From assembly GCA_033720955.1 (NCBI GenBank), contig JAWWBN010000009.1:1-35694 (forward strand): 35,694 bases of DNA, in the 5' to 3' direction. Of this stretch, positions 1-8,012 are shown one piece after another. How positions within the stretch are numbered: the stretch's first letter is position 1; each line of letters starts with the position of its first letter. The translations under genes and the position numbers were made by a program. The stretch is from JAWWBN01 sp033720955 (GTDB taxonomy: Bacteria; Acidobacteriota; Thermoanaerobaculia; Multivoradales; JAHEKO01). Under the pieces are notes generated by a model. That model worked only from the letters and a program-made list of their open reading frames with translations, did no database searches and was not told where the DNA came from.

Positions 1-55
1 AGAGGAGCCACCGCAGGCGCCGCTCGGCGCCCGGGGCGAGCCGGAAGAGGTCCAT
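1..55 (-). CDS. Possible 5' end of a divergent gene (partial)
   Basis: A minus-strand frame opens with ATG at 55-53 and stays open to the window edge, giving about 18 residues that begin MDLFRLAPGAERRLRW. The mix of hydrophobic and arginine residues could be the cytoplasmic start of a membrane protein. No clear Shine-Dalgarno sequence precedes it. The product cannot be identified from so few residues, and the assignment rests only on an open frame diverging from the + strand gene at 143. Confidence 0.3.
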   Translation of the reverse strand, partial: MDLFRLAPGAERRLRWLL

Positions 56-142
56 GGAGCGGAGACTCTACCAGCGCCCCGGGGCGCTCCCGGGCAGACC
101 GGCGCCGGGTCCCGCTGGTGTATCGTCCTGCCGGCCGCCGTC

Positions 143-1768
143 ATGAGCTCCGCCCGGACATCTCCCGCCGACGCGCCGGGCGCGGCGCTGTCGGTGACGG
201 CCGCCGCCCTGGCCTGCGCCGGCACCTACCTGGCCGCCCGCCTCCTCCTCCGGGGCGGCCACGGCTTCCCCCTCGACGACAGCTACATCCATCTCCAGTT
301 CGCCCGCAACCTGGCCGCCGGCCACGGCCTCGCCTACAACGCGGGCGAGCTCGTCACCGGATCCACGGCGCCCCTGTGGACGGCGCTGGTGACTCTGCTC
401 GGGGCCGCCGGCGGAGCCGTGGCGGCGGTGAAGCTGGCCGGGGTCCTCCTGCACCTCGCTTCGGTGCACGCGACGTTGGTGCTGGGGCGGGAGATGGGTC
501 TGTCGCGGGGTGGAGCGCGGCTCGCCGCCGCCTTCACGCTGGGGACCGGCTGGTTGGTCTGGGGGGCCCTCTCGGGGCTCGAGGTGCCCCTCTTCACCCT
601 GCTCTCCCTGTGGGGCGTGATTCTCCACCTGCGCGAGCGCGGTGGCTCCGAGCCGGGCCGCTCGCTCGCCGTCCTGGCCCTTGCGGCGCTGGCCCGCCCG
701 GAGGGCCTGCTGCTGATCCTGCTCGCCCTCGCCGACCGGCTGCTCCTCTGGCGACGGGAAGAGGCGGGCCTGGCCCTGGCCTGGCCGCCGCTGGCGCCGG
801 TGGCCCACGGGCTGGCGGCGGCCGCCCTGCTCCTCGTGCCGATGGCGCTCTTCTCGACGGCCGTGGGCGGGTCCCCCCTGCCGACCACCTTCTTCGCGAA
901 GGGGGCGGGCAGCTCGATCGGCCTGCCGCAGACGAGCTACCTCTTCCACGTGCTGGGGATCCTCTTCCGCGAGCAGCCGGCGCCGGTGCTCGTCGCCGGG
1001 GCCGGCGTGGTCTTCCTGGTGCGGCGTCTCGGTGGCCGCGACGACCGCGGGCTCCTGCCGGCGCTCTGGCTGTTCGCCCTGCCCCTGGCCTTCGCCGTGC
1101 TGAGCCCGCGCGGGGGCTCTCCGCTGGTGGGCAACTTCGGGCGCTACTTCTTCCCCCTCTTCCCCTTCCTGGCCCTGGTCGGCGCAGCCGGTCTGGAGGC
1201 GGCCGGAACGGCCCTCGGACCGCGTCTGTCGGCCGGCTCCCTGCGCCTGCCCCTGCGGCCGGCGCTGGCGGTCCTCGTCCTCCTGCCCTCGGTCTTCTCG
1301 CTGGTGCGCGGGGCGGGCCGCTACACCCAGGCGGTGGGCAACGTCCGCGACGGCGACGTCGCGGTCACGAGCTGGCTGGCGCCGCGGCTGCCGCCGGGGG
1401 CCACCCTCGCGGTCAACGACGTCGGAGTCCTGAAGTACCGTCTGCCGGAGAACCGGGTCCTCGATCTGGCCGGGATCCTCGACCCGGAGGTGGTGCGCTA
1501 CCGGGCCGAGGCGCTGGCCGCGGGCCGGCCCGCGGTGGAGGGCGACCTGCGCTTTCTCGCCGAGACGCGGCCCGACTATCTGGTGATCTTTCCCGACTGG
1601 TTCCCCGGGCTGATGGCTCTGGACGACGCCGGTTTCCGGCCACTCCACCAGGTGACCGTGCCCGGCAACATCGCCCTGGGGGACGACCGCATCGTGGTGC
1701 TCTCCACCCCCTGGACCCGGGCGCCGCTGCGCCAGCCGCCGGCCGGGGCCTCGGGGTCGCCGGGGTGA
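143..1768 (+). CDS. GT-C-like polytopic membrane glycosyltransferase
   Basis: 541-residue integral membrane protein with an early hydrophobic segment (about residues 15-32) and about ten later ones. Just after the first segment, in the first periplasmic loop, it has DDSYIHLQFARNLAAGHG followed by a GSTAPLWT stretch. This arrangement is typical of GT-C superfamily (GT39/ArnT-like) enzymes that use polyprenyl-phosphate sugars, where loop-1 acidic residues are catalytic. The C-terminal soluble part carries VNDVGVLKYRLPENRVLDLAGI, a pattern common in this family (NDIGxxxY...DLxGL). The ATG at 143 precedes the first membrane segment sensibly. The stop codon overlaps the GTG of the next gene (GTGA), so the two are probably translationally coupled. 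Donor and acceptor cannot be deduced. Confidence 0.75.
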   Translation: MSSARTSPADAPGAALSVTAAALACAGTYLAARLLLRGGHGFPLDDSYIHLQFARNLAAGHGLAYNAGELVTGSTAPLWTALVTLLGAAGGAVAAVKLAGVLLHLASVHATLVLGREMGLSRGGARLAAAFTLGTGWLVWGALSGLEVPLFTLLSLWGVILHLRERGGSEPGRSLAVLALAALARPEGLLLILLALADRLLLWRREEAGLALAWPPLAPVAHGLAAAALLLVPMALFSTAVGGSPLPTTFFAKGAGSSIGLPQTSYLFHVLGILFREQPAPVLVAGAGVVFLVRRLGGRDDRGLLPALWLFALPLAFAVLSPRGGSPLVGNFGRYFFPLFPFLALVGAAGLEAAGTALGPRLSAGSLRLPLRPALAVLVLLPSVFSLVRGAGRYTQAVGNVRDGDVAVTSWLAPRLPPGATLAVNDVGVLKYRLPENRVLDLAGILDPEVVRYRAEALAAGRPAVEGDLRFLAETRPDYLVIFPDWFPGLMALDDAGFRPLHQVTVPGNIALGDDRIVVLSTPWTRAPLRQPPAGASGSPG

Positions 1769-2814
1769 GCGTCGCAGGCGGGGGGGACGAGCGGCCGGGT
1801 GGCGGGCCTGCGGACGAGAGGCCGGAGGAGCTGGCGCCGCGGATCGACCTCCGCCACCTGGGCCGCCGGCTGCTGGTGCCGGCGGTGCTCGCGCTGGCGG
1901 CGCTCCTGGGCCTCGCCCTGGTGGCCGACGCCCGGGAGCTGGCGGACGCCGTGCGCGGCTTCGACGCCCGGCTCCTCGCGCCGGTGCTGGCCCTCTCGCT
2001 GGTCAACTACCTCCTGCGTCTCGCGCGCTGGCAGCTCTACCTGAAGCGGGTCGGGGTGCGGTTGTCGTTCGGCGACAGCGTGGCGGTCTTCCTGACCGGC
2101 TTCCTGCTGTCGGTGACGCCGGGCAAGGCGGGAGAGCTGGGGAAGGCGTGGCTGGTGAAGGCGCTGGGGGGCGGCGTCGCGCGGCGGCCGGTGGCGGTGG
2201 TGCTGGCCGAGCGGATCAACGATCTGCTGAGCATGCTGGTGCTGACCGGCCTCGGAGCGCTCGCCTTCCCCGGCGGCGGCTGGGTCGCCCTTTCGCTGCT
2301 GGCCGGGGCCCTCCTGGCGGTGTCGGTGCTGCTCTGGCGGCGCGCCGCGCTGGCCGTGCTCGGGGCGGCCCATCGTCTGCCCCTGGTCCACCGGATGGCG
2401 GACACCCTGGTCGACGTCTACGACCTGCTGCGCGGCCTCCTCCGGCCGCCCTGGCTCGCGGCGGGCCTGGCTCTGGCGATTCCCGCGTGGGGCGCCGAAG
2501 CGATCGGATTCGTGCTGGTGGTGGGGTCGTACCAGGGCGACGCGGGGCTGCTCGAGGGCGTCTTCAACTACAGCGCCTCGACCCTTCTCGGGGCGCTCTC
2601 TCTGGTCCCGGGCGGGCTGCTGGTCTCCGAGGGGGCGCTCACCGCGCTCCTGAACCTGCAGGGGCTGGCGACCCCGGCGGCGGCCTCCGCCACCCTCATC
2701 ATCCGCGCGGCGACCCTCTGGTTCGCGGTCGCCCTCGGCGTGGTCGCGCTGCCCTTCGTGCTGCGCCGGCTCCGGGCGGAGCGCGGCGCCGCTCAGGGCA
2801 GCCGCGGCGGGTAG
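1765..2814 (+). CDS. UPF0104 / lysylphosphatidylglycerol synthase TM-domain flippase-like protein
   Basis: 349 residues from GTG at 1765. This start overlaps the upstream stop in a GTGA junction, which decides it over an open frame that runs far upstream without membrane character. A short hydrophilic N-terminus is followed by about eight membrane helices. Family signatures visible are SVTPGKAGELGKAWLVK (about residues 113-129) and VPGGLLVSEGALTALL near the C-terminus. These match the membrane domain shared by MprF and the TIGR00374/UPF0104 proteins. The aminoacyl-transferase domain of MprF is absent, so lipid or lipid-linked-sugar translocation is more likely than lysyl-PG synthesis. Coupling to a GT-C enzyme supports a role in polyprenyl-linked glycan handling (inference). 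Its 3' end overlaps the convergent gene on the other strand by 22 bp. Confidence 0.8.
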   Translation: MSVAGGGDERPGGGPADERPEELAPRIDLRHLGRRLLVPAVLALAALLGLALVADARELADAVRGFDARLLAPVLALSLVNYLLRLARWQLYLKRVGVRLSFGDSVAVFLTGFLLSVTPGKAGELGKAWLVKALGGGVARRPVAVVLAERINDLLSMLVLTGLGALAFPGGGWVALSLLAGALLAVSVLLWRRAALAVLGAAHRLPLVHRMADTLVDVYDLLRGLLRPPWLAAGLALAIPAWGAEAIGFVLVVGSYQGDAGLLEGVFNYSASTLLGALSLVPGGLLVSEGALTALLNLQGLATPAAASATLIIRAATLWFAVALGVVALPFVLRRLRAERGAAQGSRGG

Positions 2815-4760
2815 AGCCCCTCCTCCCACCGGCGACCCGCGTAGTAGGCGAGCTGCTCCCCCACGAAGCCGCGCAGCGACTCGTCCAGCGCCAGCGCGCG
2901 GTCTCCCCGCCGGTCGATCAGGTTCACCGTCTCGCCCGGATCCTGTTCCAGGTCGTAGAGGCCGCGCGCCCTGCGGTCCCAGTTGACCACGTACTTCCAC
3001 CCGTCCGCGAGCACGGCGTCCTCGAAGGTCAGCCCTTGCAGGGTGAAGTAGAGGGGCCGGCCGCGCGCGGTGTAGCGCGGCGAGAGGACGTCGCCGCGGC
3101 CCTGGAAGTTGCCGTGCGGCGGCAGGTCCAGGAGCTCGAGCAGGGTCGGCGCGAGATCGAGCAGGCTCACCGGCTCGTCGATCGTCCGGGGCGGCTCCGC
3201 GGGCGCCCGCAGCATCCACACGGAGCGCACCTGCTCCTCGAGCAGCGAGGTGCCGTGGGTGGGCACTCCGTGCTCGTAGAACGCCTCGCCGTGATCGGAC
3301 ACCACGATCAGCACGGTGCGCTGCCAGAGACCCTCGCTTCGCAGGGCGTCCACGATCTCGCCCAGCCGGGCGTCGGCGTAGTGCATCGCGTTGTAGAAGC
3401 GGTTCAGCATCACCGGCACCTTGTCGCGGGGATAGCCCAGAAAGCTGGCGGGGAAGTCGATCTCGAAGGGCTCGAAGAGCCTCCGCTCCTCCGGCGGCAG
3501 CTCGTAGGGGAAGTGGTTCGCCTGGAAGTTGAAATAGGTGAAGAAGGGCTCGTCCGGGAAGGCCCGGCGCCACCGCTTCCACTCCGCGACCGGGGTCTCC
3601 TCGTAGACCTTCGACTCCGTGCCGCGGCCGCGGCGCCGGGCTCGGGGCCAGTCGAGGGAGTGCCGCAGCACCTGCAGACCGGGGGTGTCGAGGTAGTTCA
3701 GCATGTTGCCCCACCTCTCGTTCTGGCAGGAGAACATGGAGGTCGCGTAGCCGGCGGGACGCAGGGCGTCCCAGATCAGCGTGCGCGGGTACTCGATCCG
3801 GCTGTAGTAGTCGTGCCGGTCGTACTTGCGCGGATGGAGTGACGAGAGGATCGCCATCTGGGCGTAGTCGGAGTGAGTGGAGGTCGTGTAGGCACGGGAG
3901 AAGACCACCGACTCGCCCGCCAGCTCCTCCAGCCGGGGCGTCGCCGCCGCCCGTCCGGCGCCGAGGAAGGTCCGCTTCCACGGGATCGACTCCAGCATCA
4001 CCAGGACCACGTTGGGACGCCGCCGCCGCTCGGGTCGGTAGGGGGCGATCGCCTCGCGCCCGTTCCCGGCTCCTTCGCCCGGCCGGGCGCCGGCCGGCTC
4101 GAACGGCCGGCGGGCGAGACCGCTCGCCCAGTGGGTCTCGGGCACGAAGGCGTCGGCGAAGAGGGCCAGCGCCGGCGAGCGGAGGTAGAGCGCGCCTCCG
4201 GCCGCGGCCGCCGCCACCGTCACCGCGACCACCGCCAGCGAGGCCCCCCATCCGGGCGACGCCTCGGCCCGCCGCCGGAAGCGGCGCAGGCCGAAGAAGA
4301 GGCCCAGGCCCAGGAGAACCACCCCCGCCGGAACCAGCAGCACCCCGGCGGCGTCGGCCGGGGTCGCCTCGGCGAGGATCTGGCGCAGGTTCATCCACGC
4401 GAACCAGAGGTCGGTGCGCCGCAGGTGGACGCTGGTGGCGTTGAACTTGAGGATGGAGGCGGAGAGCAGCCCGATCAGCGTCGCCACCAGGGCCGCCTTG
4501 GGCGCGTCGAGGAGATCCTTGCGGGGCACCGGGAGCCCGGCCAGCTCGATCCCGACGTTGACCGCCAGCAGGAGTCCGATCTCGGCGACGACGAGACAGG
4601 CGAGGCCCGTGCCCACCAGCAGCCGCTGGCTCAGCGGCACGCCGGCGGGAACGTAGGTGAAGAAGAGGTAGAAGAGGAGCGCCGCGTGGATCGCCCAAGC
4701 GAGGGCCAGGGGTGGCCACTGCGCCAGGGCGACGCGGACGGCGGCCGCGAGGGAGCTCAC
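2793..4760 (-). CDS. LtaS/sulfatase-superfamily membrane phosphotransferase or hydrolase
   Basis: 655 residues from GTG at 4760, whose GTG shares bases with the stop of the UbiA gene (GTGA). About five N-terminal membrane helices (residues 5-200) are followed by a periplasmic alkaline-phosphatase-fold domain from about residue 249. Metal-site elements visible are PNVVLVMLES (Glu257) and VSDHGEAFYEHG (near residue 487). The nucleophile region is Thr/Ser-rich (AYTTSTHSDYAQ), with no C/S-x-P-x-R formylglycine motif. It therefore resembles LtaS, OpgB or EptA-type transferases more than true sulfatases. The C-terminal LYDLEQDPGETVNL is nevertheless the common sulfatase tail motif. Substrate unknown; coupling to a polyprenyl-phosphate transferase suggests an envelope glycan or lipid modification. 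No lipoteichoic acid pathway is visible here. Confidence 0.75.
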   Translation of the reverse strand: MSSLAAAVRVALAQWPPLALAWAIHAALLFYLFFTYVPAGVPLSQRLLVGTGLACLVVAEIGLLLAVNVGIELAGLPVPRKDLLDAPKAALVATLIGLLSASILKFNATSVHLRRTDLWFAWMNLRQILAEATPADAAGVLLVPAGVVLLGLGLFFGLRRFRRRAEASPGWGASLAVVAVTVAAAAAGGALYLRSPALALFADAFVPETHWASGLARRPFEPAGARPGEGAGNGREAIAPYRPERRRRPNVVLVMLESIPWKRTFLGAGRAAATPRLEELAGESVVFSRAYTTSTHSDYAQMAILSSLHPRKYDRHDYYSRIEYPRTLIWDALRPAGYATSMFSCQNERWGNMLNYLDTPGLQVLRHSLDWPRARRRGRGTESKVYEETPVAEWKRWRRAFPDEPFFTYFNFQANHFPYELPPEERRLFEPFEIDFPASFLGYPRDKVPVMLNRFYNAMHYADARLGEIVDALRSEGLWQRTVLIVVSDHGEAFYEHGVPTHGTSLLEEQVRSVWMLRAPAEPPRTIDEPVSLLDLAPTLLELLDLPPHGNFQGRGDVLSPRYTARGRPLYFTLQGLTFEDAVLADGWKYVVNWDRRARGLYDLEQDPGETVNLIDRRGDRALALDESLRGFVGEQLAYYAGRRWEEGLYPPRLP

Positions 4761-5638
4761 CGATAGACGATGGCCGTCACGGCGAAGACCCACAGCAGCA
4801 GATTCGCCAGCGAGGGCAGGTCGCTGAGGACCGCTTCGGTGGGGTTGCGCGGGCTGCGCGTCTGGTAGATCAGGTAGAGGTAGCGGAAGACGCCGAAGAG
4901 GACGAACGGAACGGTGTAGACCAGCGCCCCGGTGCCGAAGCGCGCCACGGTCTCCGGGGCGACGCAGTAGAGAGCGTAGGCGATCACCGTCGAGGCGGTC
5001 ACCACGTTGGTCATCTGGTCCAGGAAGGCGGGGCTGTAGTGGCTCAGCACCGGGCGCTGCCCGGCCGCCGCCTCGTTGAGGAGGATGAGCTCGTGGCGCC
5101 GCTTCGAGAAGGCCAGGAAGAGGGAGAGGAACAGGGTGCACAGCAGCAGCCAGGCGGAGAGCTCCACCCGGATCGCCTCGGCCCCCGCCAGAACCCGCAG
5201 AAGGAAGCCGAGGGAGATGATCATCACGTCGAGGATCACCACGTGCTTCAGCCGCGCCGAGTAGGCCAGGTTGAGGAGCAGGTAGACTGCCGCCACCGCG
5301 GCGACGGCCGGGCTCGCCAGCAGGGCGCCGGCCAGGCTGCCCGCCGCCAGGAGCGCCGCGAGGGCGGCGGCGGCGGGCACCGGAACGGCGCCGGAGGCCA
5401 CCGGTCGGTGGCGCTTCAGAGGGTGCCGCCGGTCCTCTTCGCGATCGAGGATGTCGTTGAAGACGTACACCGTGCTCGAAGCGCCGCAGAAGACCAGGAA
5501 GGCCAGGAGCGCGCTCGTCAGGCTCGCGGGGTCGGTCAGCTTCTCGGCGAAGACGAGGGGCGCGAGAACGAAGACGTTCTTCACCCAGTGGGAGGGCCTG
5601 AGAAGGCGCGCGACCGCCGGTAGCACGGCGGCGATCAT
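4757..5638 (-). CDS. UbiA-family decaprenyl-phosphate phosphoribosyltransferase-like protein
   Basis: 293 residues, with about eight to nine membrane helices. The first UbiA aspartate motif is FNDILDREEDRRHP (residues 60-73). It is followed by KRHRPVASG, which together with the opening RPSHWVKNVFVLAPL is diagnostic of the DPPR-synthase branch (actinobacterial Rv3806c type) rather than quinone or heme prenyltransferases. The second polar region is AYSARLKHVVILDV (residues 125-138). The known reaction of the branch transfers 5-phosphoribose from PRPP to polyprenyl phosphate, the first step to decaprenyl-phosphoarabinose. The role outside actinobacteria is unsettled. Start: ATG at 5638 fits the family. 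A TATGAT box overlaps this ATG and lies 7 nt before a GTG at codon 5 (5626), so a leaderless GTG start is an alternative. It is coupled to the downstream LtaS-like gene. Confidence 0.82.
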   Translation of the reverse strand: MIAAVLPAVARLLRPSHWVKNVFVLAPLVFAEKLTDPASLTSALLAFLVFCGASSTVYVFNDILDREEDRRHPLKRHRPVASGAVPVPAAAALAALLAAGSLAGALLASPAVAAVAAVYLLLNLAYSARLKHVVILDVMIISLGFLLRVLAGAEAIRVELSAWLLLCTLFLSLFLAFSKRRHELILLNEAAAGQRPVLSHYSPAFLDQMTNVVTASTVIAYALYCVAPETVARFGTGALVYTVPFVLFGVFRYLYLIYQTRSPRNPTEAVLSDLPSLANLLLWVFAVTAIVYR

Positions 5639-5639
5639 A
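5624..5639 (-). promoter_or_regulatory. Candidate leaderless promoter -10 (TATGAT) at ubiA-like start
   Basis: On the minus strand TATGAT (5639-5634) is followed by 7 nt and then a GTG in frame with the UbiA-like gene. The spacing equals that of three other TAnnnT boxes in this window. The ATG usually chosen lies inside the box. No good -35 is visible. Confidence 0.35.
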
Positions 5640-5676
5640 GCCGACAGCGCCGACCTCGCCGTGGGGTGAGAGGCCG

Positions 5677-7992
5677 ATGCCGAAGCGTTTCCTGACCTGG
5701 TTCGTGCTGCCGACGGCGGCGCTGCTGACGGCGCGGGTGGCCCCCCTCGTCTCGGGTCTGCGGACCCTGGTGCTCCGGGACGTTCTGCACGTGCACTACC
5801 CGATGAAGTGGACCCAGGCACAGGCGTTCCTCGACGGGCGTCTGCCGCTGGTGGACCCGGCGCGGTTCGGCGGTCAGGCGCTGCTGGGCAACCCGAACGC
5901 GACCGTCCTCTACCCCGACAGCCTGCTCCTGCTGCTCGCCCCCCCCCTCTGGGTTCTCAACGCCCGGTTCTGGATCCACCTCCTGGTCGCCCCCGCCGCC
6001 GCCTGGTGGCTGGGCCGCGCCTGGGGCCTCGGCCGGCGCGCCTCGTGGGCGGTGGCGGTGACCTACGCCGCCAGCGGCTTCTTCCTTTCGAACCTCAACC
6101 TGCACAACCTGGTGGCGGGGGCGGCGCTGACGCCGGCGCTGGTGGCCGCCTCGCTGCGGCTCGGCGAGACCTCCCGGCGCGGTCCCCTGCTGGCGGCGGC
6201 GGCCCTCCTCTGGTCGCTCCTCCTCCTGGCCGGCGACCCCATGACGGCGGCGGTGGCCCTGCTGCTGGCGGCCACGGCGCCTCTCGTCCGGTGGGGGTGG
6301 CGGCGGGGCCGGGGCTGGCTGGCGCGGGGCGTCGCTTTCGCGCTGGGGACGGGGGTGGCGACGCCGCAGATCGTGGAGTTCCTGCGCATCCTGCCGCAGT
6401 CGTACCGCGGCTACTGGCGCTTCTCCGAGGAGGCGGCCACCGTGGCCAGCTTCAACCCGGTGACCGCCTTCGAGTGGTTGGTGCCGATGGCCTTCGGCCG
6501 CCCCGACCTGACCTTCTGGGGCGCCCGGTACTTCGCCGGCGAGTCGCCGCTCTACTTCTCGCTCGCTCCCGGCGCCCTGGCTCTGGCCCTCGTGCTGGTG
6601 GCGGGTCGGCCGCGCTCGCGGGCGGCGCTGTGGGGATGGGGCGCGGTGCTGCTAGGTCTCTTCGTGGCTCTGGGGCGCTACAACCCGGTGGTGGCCGGCC
6701 TGATGCCGACGGTGGGCGGTGGGCTGCTGCGCTTTCCGATCAAGGTCTGGCCCCTGGTGGCGGTGGGCGGCGCCCTGCTCTGCGGCCTGGGCTTCGAGCG
6801 CCTCCTCGGGGGGCGCGGGCGTCGGGCCGCGGGCGTCGCCCTCGGCCTGCTGGCGCTCTTCTACGCCGGTCTGTGGACGGTCCTGCAGCTCGACCCCGGC
6901 GCCGCCCTGCTGGGCCGGGTCCTGCCGCCCGGGGCCTCGGCCGGGCTGACGGAGCAGGTCCGCCTGCAGTGGAGCGGCGTTTCTCTGATCTCGCTCGCGG
7001 TGCTGGCGCTCCTGGCGCTGCTGCTCGCCCGGGCGTCGCGCAGCTCCGCGGCCGCCGGGCTGGCGCTCGCGGTGCATCTCGGCGCCCAGCTCCTCCTGCT
7101 GGCGCCCCTGCTGCCGACCGACGACGCGGCCTTCTACCGCGCTCCGCCGCCCGCGGCGCAGTGGCTGCCGGACGGCGCGGTGGTGGTGCAGGGCGACGCC
7201 GAGGAGCTCTTCGGCCCCCCCGAGACGCCCCGCTTCCCCGATCCCCGAGTGCTCTGGCTCACCCGCCAGACCTGGGGCCGGCTGGAGCCGTGGGCTGCGA
7301 TCCGCTGGGGCAAGCGGGCGGAGCTCGACCTCTCCCCCGAGGGTCTCGACACCTTCGTGGCGCGGGCCACCGCCCAGGCGATGGAGCGGCTGCCCGACCC
7401 GGAGCGGGTTCGGCTGCTGCGGGCCGTGGGGGTGGAGTACCTGCTCCTCGGGCGTGAGCTGTCGCCGCCGGCGGCGGCCGAGGTGGAGGAGCTGGGCACC
7501 GTCCCGGTGGGTCTGGGGCGCTCCCAGCGGCTGTACCGCATCGCCGACGGCGCGAGGGAGGTCTGGCTGGCGCCCGAGGTGGTCTGGGCCGAGCACCTCA
7601 ACGCGGCGCTGGCGCGGCTGACCGCCGCCGGCTTCGATCCGGCGGCGACGGCGGTGCTCGCCGGTCGCGGCGAGCCGTCGGCCGCGGCGGCGGGCGAGGT
7701 CGAGGTGATCCGGGACGGGCCCGAGCGTCTGGAGGCGACGGTCCGCTCGCCTGGCGGCGGCGCCCTGGTCACCCGGCGGGCCTTCCTGCCGATCTACCGG
7801 GCGCGGATCGACGGTCGGCCGGCGCGGCCGCTGGTGGCCAACCTCTACCGCCTCGCCCTCCCGGTGCCGCCCGGCGAGCACCGGGTGGAGCTCGCCGTGG
7901 ACCGCCGGCCGCTGGCCGCCTCCCTGACCGCCTCCGCCCTGGCCCTGCTCGCCCTGGCCCTCGTCGCCCGGCGGCGGGGGGCGCCGGTCTGA
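5677..7992 (+). CDS. YfhO-like / GT-C superfamily membrane protein
   Basis: 771 residues with roughly a dozen hydrophobic segments and a C-terminal extracytoplasmic domain that ends in one more helix. The N-terminus carries RDVLHVHYPMKWTQAQAFLD, then LPLVDPARFGGQALLGNPN and VLYPDSLLLLL. This is the YfhO/GT-C signature in which the early D and YP residues lie in loop 1 and the next loop reads LPLW-P...G.P..N...YP. Family members are implicated in glycosylating cell-wall polymers from lipid-linked sugars. Start ATG has a nearby GAGAGG ribosome-binding site. Its 5' end is only 38 bp from the divergent UbiA-like gene. The C-terminal part (about residues 560-740) probably forms the beta-rich domain common in the family. 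Specificity unknown. Confidence 0.75.
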   Translation: MPKRFLTWFVLPTAALLTARVAPLVSGLRTLVLRDVLHVHYPMKWTQAQAFLDGRLPLVDPARFGGQALLGNPNATVLYPDSLLLLLAPPLWVLNARFWIHLLVAPAAAWWLGRAWGLGRRASWAVAVTYAASGFFLSNLNLHNLVAGAALTPALVAASLRLGETSRRGPLLAAAALLWSLLLLAGDPMTAAVALLLAATAPLVRWGWRRGRGWLARGVAFALGTGVATPQIVEFLRILPQSYRGYWRFSEEAATVASFNPVTAFEWLVPMAFGRPDLTFWGARYFAGESPLYFSLAPGALALALVLVAGRPRSRAALWGWGAVLLGLFVALGRYNPVVAGLMPTVGGGLLRFPIKVWPLVAVGGALLCGLGFERLLGGRGRRAAGVALGLLALFYAGLWTVLQLDPGAALLGRVLPPGASAGLTEQVRLQWSGVSLISLAVLALLALLLARASRSSAAAGLALAVHLGAQLLLLAPLLPTDDAAFYRAPPPAAQWLPDGAVVVQGDAEELFGPPETPRFPDPRVLWLTRQTWGRLEPWAAIRWGKRAELDLSPEGLDTFVARATAQAMERLPDPERVRLLRAVGVEYLLLGRELSPPAAAEVEELGTVPVGLGRSQRLYRIADGAREVWLAPEVVWAEHLNAALARLTAAGFDPAATAVLAGRGEPSAAAAGEVEVIRDGPERLEATVRSPGGGALVTRRAFLPIYRARIDGRPARPLVANLYRLALPVPPGEHRVELAVDRRPLAASLTASALALLALALVARRRGAPV

Positions 7993-7997
7993 TGCCG

Positions 7998-8012
7998 TAA
8001 GATCCCGGGCGC
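7998..8012 (+). promoter_or_regulatory. Candidate -10 (TAAGAT) 9 nt before the biotin carboxylase ATG
   Basis: TAAGAT at 7998-8003 is followed by 9 nt and the ATG. The hexamer is identical to the one before yqgE (30348). The position implies a transcript with no or a 2-3 nt leader. No Shine-Dalgarno sequence lies between the box and the ATG, and no convincing -35 is seen. Confidence 0.4.

Noticed and set aside
118..1764. Long open + frame upstream of the flippase-like gene.
   Set aside because: It is out of frame over the GT-C gene, is Arg/Gly/Pro-rich with no domain, and is a by-product of high GC. The flippase proper starts at GTG 1765.
1576..4719. Very long minus-strand open frame (over 1000 codons) across the flippase and LtaS-like genes.
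   Set aside because: Its product is low-complexity (Arg, Gly, Pro, Gln), while the other frame on the same strand encodes a recognisable membrane enzyme. A GC-rich shadow frame.
5639..5676. An operator or riboswitch in the 38-bp divergent gap between the UbiA-like and YfhO-like genes.
   Set aside because: Too short for a riboswitch and no dyad is evident; only a possible -10 on the minus strand.
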